A stretch of 64,000 nt of DNA from Patescibacteria group bacterium. GTDB taxonomy: Bacteria > Patescibacteriota > Minisyncoccia > Moranbacterales > GWC2-37-73. The DNA is taken from contig JAKLIP010000001.1 of assembly GCA_022709545.1 (NCBI GenBank), positions 124,001 through 188,000 of the forward strand, in the 5' to 3' direction. Positions 61,307 to 64,000 of the stretch are shown here, piece by piece (the first letter of the stretch is position 1; each line of letters opens with the position of its first letter). Under the pieces are notes generated by a model, which had not been told where the DNA came from, ran no database searches, and saw only the letters and a list, made by a program, of their open reading frames with translations. A program made the translations under genes and the position numbers.

Positions 61307-61906
61307 ATGCGAAATGGTATTTTCAGATATTCTTTGATTACTTCATGTGTTTTTGCAGGATTTTTAGTGTCTGATGTTTCATTCGCTGAGGAAAATTTTA
61401 TTGAAGGCGTCAAAACAGTGACGACATTAAATCAGGCCGAGAAATATTTTCAGGAGGTTATTATTGGAGAAAAAACAGTAAAAAATGAAACAGTAAATAT
61501 GTATTCTGTTCCTTATATAACATATGGCAATAATCCAAAGAAGTATAATATTATACATAAAAGTGATGATAAGATACTGTTTAATAAAAAACCGGATAGA
61601 ATCATAGAATTAAGAGAGGCTATTGAAAAAGAAAATTCTGCAAGAAAATTATCCCAAAATGCCAATCATCAATCAATAAATTCTGCTCCCAAAAATAATA
61701 GGTCAGATTATATTAAAAAAGGTACCCATTGTCCCGCTGAAAAAGACAAGCCGGGATGGAGCTCAAGAAAAAATAAGAATCACATGGACGAAGACTGCTG
61801 TGCTGATTATGATGAATGGCCAAAACCAGGGTGTGCTTATACTTCAGCAGATTTTAAAATTATGCTTGATGGGCCGACTAAGGGACACATAAAAAATAAG
61901 CACTAA
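61307..61906 (+). CDS. Secreted cysteine-containing protein of unknown function
   Basis: A 199-residue protein with a signal peptide (RNGIFRYSLITSCVFAGFLVSDVSFAEE, cleavage near SFA). The middle is basic and hydrophilic. The C-terminal 60 residues hold cysteines in HCPAEKDKPGW, DEDCCADYDEWPKPGC (about 145-185), suggesting disulfide bonds. An AGGAGA at 61271 is 30 nt away, so initiation is weak or uncertain. Confidence 0.55.
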   Translation: MRNGIFRYSLITSCVFAGFLVSDVSFAEENFIEGVKTVTTLNQAEKYFQEVIIGEKTVKNETVNMYSVPYITYGNNPKKYNIIHKSDDKILFNKKPDRIIELREAIEKENSARKLSQNANHQSINSAPKNNRSDYIKKGTHCPAEKDKPGWSSRKNKNHMDEDCCADYDEWPKPGCAYTSADFKIMLDGPTKGHIKNKH

Positions 61907-61955
61907 ATTTTTTATTTGACTATATAAAGAAAATTATAATAATACTAGTCGGTGG

Positions 61956-61983
61956 TTGACTTTTTTTGTGTTTTATGTATAAT
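61956..61983 (+). promoter_or_regulatory. Promoter for the gene at 62035
   Basis: TTGACT (61956-61961), 16-bp spacer, TATAAT (61978-61983). Confidence 0.8.
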
Positions 61984-62034
61984 CAGAAGATTGGGTTAAA
62001 AACCTAAATATACAAGATATAAAGGAGGTGTACT

Positions 62035-62592
62035 TTGAAAGGAGATAATAAAAAAGGAATAATAGCTAAGGCTTTAGAAGGAAATTTTCTCTTAGAAGTT
62101 TTTAAAATACTTAAAAGTGGAGATTTCGTAGATGTTAAATTTCATCCAGAAGAGGGGGATGTCCAGCTTGGAATATTAAGTGATTATGAAAAGGCTTTAT
62201 TAACTTACATGACAAAAATTTCAGATGAAGCGGAGAAAATTTTAAAATCTCTTGAAAATTATCAAGGAGATTCATGGAGGTTAAAAGCAAGGATAAAAGA
62301 AATAGAAACAAAGATGGAGACGGTTATTTTGGTAAAGTCAATTCTCTGGAATTCATTCAGGACAAGAACCGGATTCTGGGAAAAAGGGACTAAAATTATT
62401 CTCAGAAGTGGTTTCAGAATTTTCAAGATGGCAGAAAATGGGGGCGCAGAATGCGATTGTGCTAAATGCCAGATAGAGAAAGCCTTGTCGGGTGGATCAT
62501 TTGCAATTATTGAAATAGTTGGGTCGGAAGGAGAAAGGTCTGAGGAAATGGCTCACATTTCATCAGAAACGCCCAGTAAATACAAGCATTAA
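62035..62592 (+). CDS. Conserved-looking protein of unknown function, TTG start
   Basis: A 185-residue protein beginning at TTG 62035 behind AAAGGAGGTG, which fixes the start. The N-terminal 50 residues (IIAKALEGNFLLEVFKILKSGDFVDVKF) resemble a small alpha/beta unit, a helical part follows (65-125), and CDCAKCQIEKALSGG (about 148-162) has a CxCxxC that could bind metal. No family recognised. It has its own promoter. Confidence 0.6.
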   Translation: MKGDNKKGIIAKALEGNFLLEVFKILKSGDFVDVKFHPEEGDVQLGILSDYEKALLTYMTKISDEAEKILKSLENYQGDSWRLKARIKEIETKMETVILVKSILWNSFRTRTGFWEKGTKIILRSGFRIFKMAENGGAECDCAKCQIEKALSGGSFAIIEIVGSEGERSEEMAHISSETPSKYKH

Positions 62593-62616
62593 AAAATGCA
62601 TTATACCATGAAAAAG

Positions 62617-62654
62617 AGCAGGGTTATCTGAATAGATTTAATTCCTGCTTTTTT
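62617..62654 (+). terminator. Terminator-like hairpin
   Basis: AGCAGG pairs with CCTGCT across a long loop, then TTTTTTA. Confidence 0.5.
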
Positions 62655-62716
62655 ATTTATTATTGACTTGCTTTTCGATAATTGGGATAATAGGAAAGTG
62701 AAAATAAAAAAGTTTT

Positions 62717-63787
62717 ATGAACTTTAAAGAAACTTTAATAAAACTGAAAAAAGAAATAGACGATGAATTAAAACTTCAATTTAATGGTCTTATTAAAAAT
62801 GTGCGGAAAGAGGATGTGCTTATCGCTGAAGCCCTAGAACAAATTAAAAAAATAACTTTAGCCGGAGGAAAGAGAATCCGCGGAGCGCTTTTGTGCCAGG
62901 CTTATTTTGGGGCAGGCGGTAAAAATAAGAAAAGAATAATAAAAACTGCTGCAGCTGCAGAATTATTGCACATGTTTTTTCTTGTCCATGACGATATCAT
63001 GGATAAGGGACTATTGCGGCACGGAGAAAAAACTTTGCAAACTTTCTTTGCTGGCAAAAAGCAAAAAAATATGCCCGCAGAAGAAGCACAGCATTTTGGA
63101 AATTCAATCGCCATTATTGCCGGTGACATGCTTTATGCAATGGCCAACAAAATAATTTTAGAAGCTGGATTTGACATTAAGACAACATTACAATCTTTGA
63201 TAAAAATGCAGAAAATAGTAGAAACTACAATAGTTGGGCAATCACAGGATGTTAAAATTGCACAGGGGAAAAAAGCTACCGAAAAAGAAGTTTTAGCTAT
63301 GTATGCCAATAAAACAGCTCGCTATACTTTTGAAAATCCCTTATGTATGGGTGTAATATTAGCTGGCAAAAATAATAAGAAATTAATGCAGTGTTTGAGT
63401 CGATATGCCATTAATGTAGGAATTGCTTTTCAGATTCAGGATGACATTCTGGGAGTTTTTGGAAATAAGAAAAAAACAGGTAAATTATCCGTATCAGATA
63501 TAGAAGAAGGAAAAAAATCTATCATGGTTATCAGGGCTTATAAGTGGTTAAATATCAGGCAAAAAAAGCAGTTGGACTTTATTTTAGGCAAAAAGGGTAT
63601 AACCAGTAAAGAAGTTATGGTTTTTCAGGACATCTTGAAAAATACAGGGGCGCTTGAATATGCTCAAGAAATGTCAGCAGGCTATTTGGCAAAAGGAAAA
63701 AGGGAAATAAAAAAGATGGCTTTTTTTCCTGAAGCTAAAAATTTTCTGACAGGATTAGTGGAATATTTAGAAAATAGGGAAGCTTAA
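62717..63787 (+). CDS. Polyprenyl synthetase (geranylgeranyl or farnesyl diphosphate synthase family)
   Basis: A 356-residue isoprenyl synthase. GGKRIRGALL, LLHMFFLVHDDIMDKGLLRHGEKT (first DDxxD at DDIMD near residue 95) and the second motif FQIQDDILG, where the last Asp is Gly. It makes a prenyl diphosphate primer for the next enzyme. Starts a plus-strand pair with uppS. Confidence 0.92.
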   Translation: MNFKETLIKLKKEIDDELKLQFNGLIKNVRKEDVLIAEALEQIKKITLAGGKRIRGALLCQAYFGAGGKNKKRIIKTAAAAELLHMFFLVHDDIMDKGLLRHGEKTLQTFFAGKKQKNMPAEEAQHFGNSIAIIAGDMLYAMANKIILEAGFDIKTTLQSLIKMQKIVETTIVGQSQDVKIAQGKKATEKEVLAMYANKTARYTFENPLCMGVILAGKNNKKLMQCLSRYAINVGIAFQIQDDILGVFGNKKKTGKLSVSDIEEGKKSIMVIRAYKWLNIRQKKQLDFILGKKGITSKEVMVFQDILKNTGALEYAQEMSAGYLAKGKREIKKMAFFPEAKNFLTGLVEYLENREA

Positions 63788-63871
63788 TCAAATATTATAA
63801 TCATGGTATAATTTAAAAGTTGATGAAACTTTTTTAATTTAACCAAAAAAGTAATTTTTTATAGTATCGCA

Positions 63872-64000
63872 ATGCTAAATAATGGAAAAAATAGTTTACC
63901 AAATCATGTTGTTATTATTCCTGATGGAAACCGCCGTTGGGCGAAAGAACACGGCCTTAAACCTTGGAAAGGGCATGAAGCTGGAGCAGAAAATACTGAA
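63872..64000 (+). CDS. uppS: Undecaprenyl diphosphate synthase, 3' end outside window
   Basis: The first 43 codons of the gene: after a short lead, [30 protein letters not shown] matches the cis-prenyltransferase start (usually IMDGNGRWA), with the catalytic Asp in PDGN. Extends beyond the window. It would build the C55 lipid carrier used by the WecA-type transferase and the wall enzymes. Confidence 0.93.
   Translation, partial: MLNNGKNSLPNHVVIIPDGNRRWAKEHGLKPWKGHEAGAENTE

Noticed and set aside
61134-61337. 67-residue frame overlapping the terminator after the repeat protein
   Set aside because: It runs through a strong terminator hairpin and has no ribosome site.
1-64000. UGA recoded to Gly (Gracilibacteria/Absconditabacteria code)
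   Set aside because: prfB is present with a UGA-dependent frameshift, and genes are full length without reading UGA.
1-64000. CRISPR array or intact insertion sequence
   Set aside because: No regular spacer-repeat series, cas gene or transposase frame was seen.

Overview
The window is an AT-rich, densely packed bacterial chromosome segment that looks like a member of the Candidate Phyla Radiation (Patescibacteria, probably the Parcubacteria/Moranbacteria side; this placement is inference). The grounds are the small single-copy gene set, many short membrane-anchored proteins of unknown function, small lysine-rich proteins, a membrane-anchored Clp-type ATPase, a four-subunit pyruvate:ferredoxin oxidoreductase, a pyruvoyl-dependent arginine decarboxylase and weak or absent Shine-Dalgarno sequences before many genes. 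The genetic code appears standard: both release factors are encoded, and prfB carries a programmed UGA frameshift site. There are 63 protein genes (two cut by the window edges, one frameshifted), 7 tRNA genes and a set of structured leaders and repeats. No rRNA, CRISPR array, integrase or intact transposase was seen.

Layout. 1-4.3 kb: end of a TraD/VirD4-like ATPase gene, converging on a membrane protein with a PP2C-like domain. 4.5-9.4 kb: a plus-strand run with a winged-helix regulator, rmuC, a GT2 membrane glycosyltransferase and a WecA/TagO-type phosphosugar transferase. 9.5-13.5 kb: mostly minus strand, with prfA-prmC and rpmE, plus small plus-strand genes for lysine-rich proteins. 13.6-17.4 kb: translation block rpsB-tsf, a PSP1-domain gene, a TPR protein, then tRNA-Thr, tRNA-Tyr, tRNA-Thr, rpmG and tRNA-Trp. 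17.5-24.5 kb: small secreted or anchored proteins, a SpoU-type methyltransferase, glycyl-tRNA synthetase, arginine decarboxylase, a HIT protein, a LigB/MEMO-type protein and RNase H. 24.5-30.7 kb: MacA/MacB-like export operon with two permeases, then a thioredoxin-fold protein. 30.7-33.7 kb: por operon (gamma, delta, alpha, beta) and tRNA-Thr. 33.9-37.5 kb: ZIP transporter, prfB, ftsE, ftsX. 37.5-50.5 kb: pseudouridine synthase, glycosyltransferases, a GT39-like membrane protein, Clp-like ATPase, HAD phosphatase, SDR, YdjM-like protein, a frameshifted CARDB protein and a desulforedoxin-like protein. 50.6-55.9 kb: the division and cell-wall cluster mraZ-rsmH-ftsL-ftsI-murF behind a clear promoter with MraZ-type boxes. 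55.9-62.6 kb: tRNA-Glu followed by a 40-bp direct repeat and an accessory region (NfeD-like protein, flotillin, beta-carbonic-anhydrase-like protein, a ten-repeat helical protein, two unknowns). 62.7-64 kb: polyprenyl synthase and the start of uppS.

How it fits together: the genes supply the lipid carrier (polyprenyl synthase, UppS), sugar loading and transfer (WecA-type, GT2, GT4, GT39), wall synthesis and division (mraZ cluster, FtsEX), translation, and anaerobic pyruvate oxidation. The most unusual signals are non-coding. Three related 90-107-nt palindromic elements sit in the three longest divergent intergenic regions of the first 14 kb, with compensating changes in their arms and promoter-like sequences just upstream. 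The mraZ and rpsB leaders also fold into hairpins. The flotillin region has visibly higher G+C and stronger ribosome binding sites than its neighbours, which suggests later acquisition.
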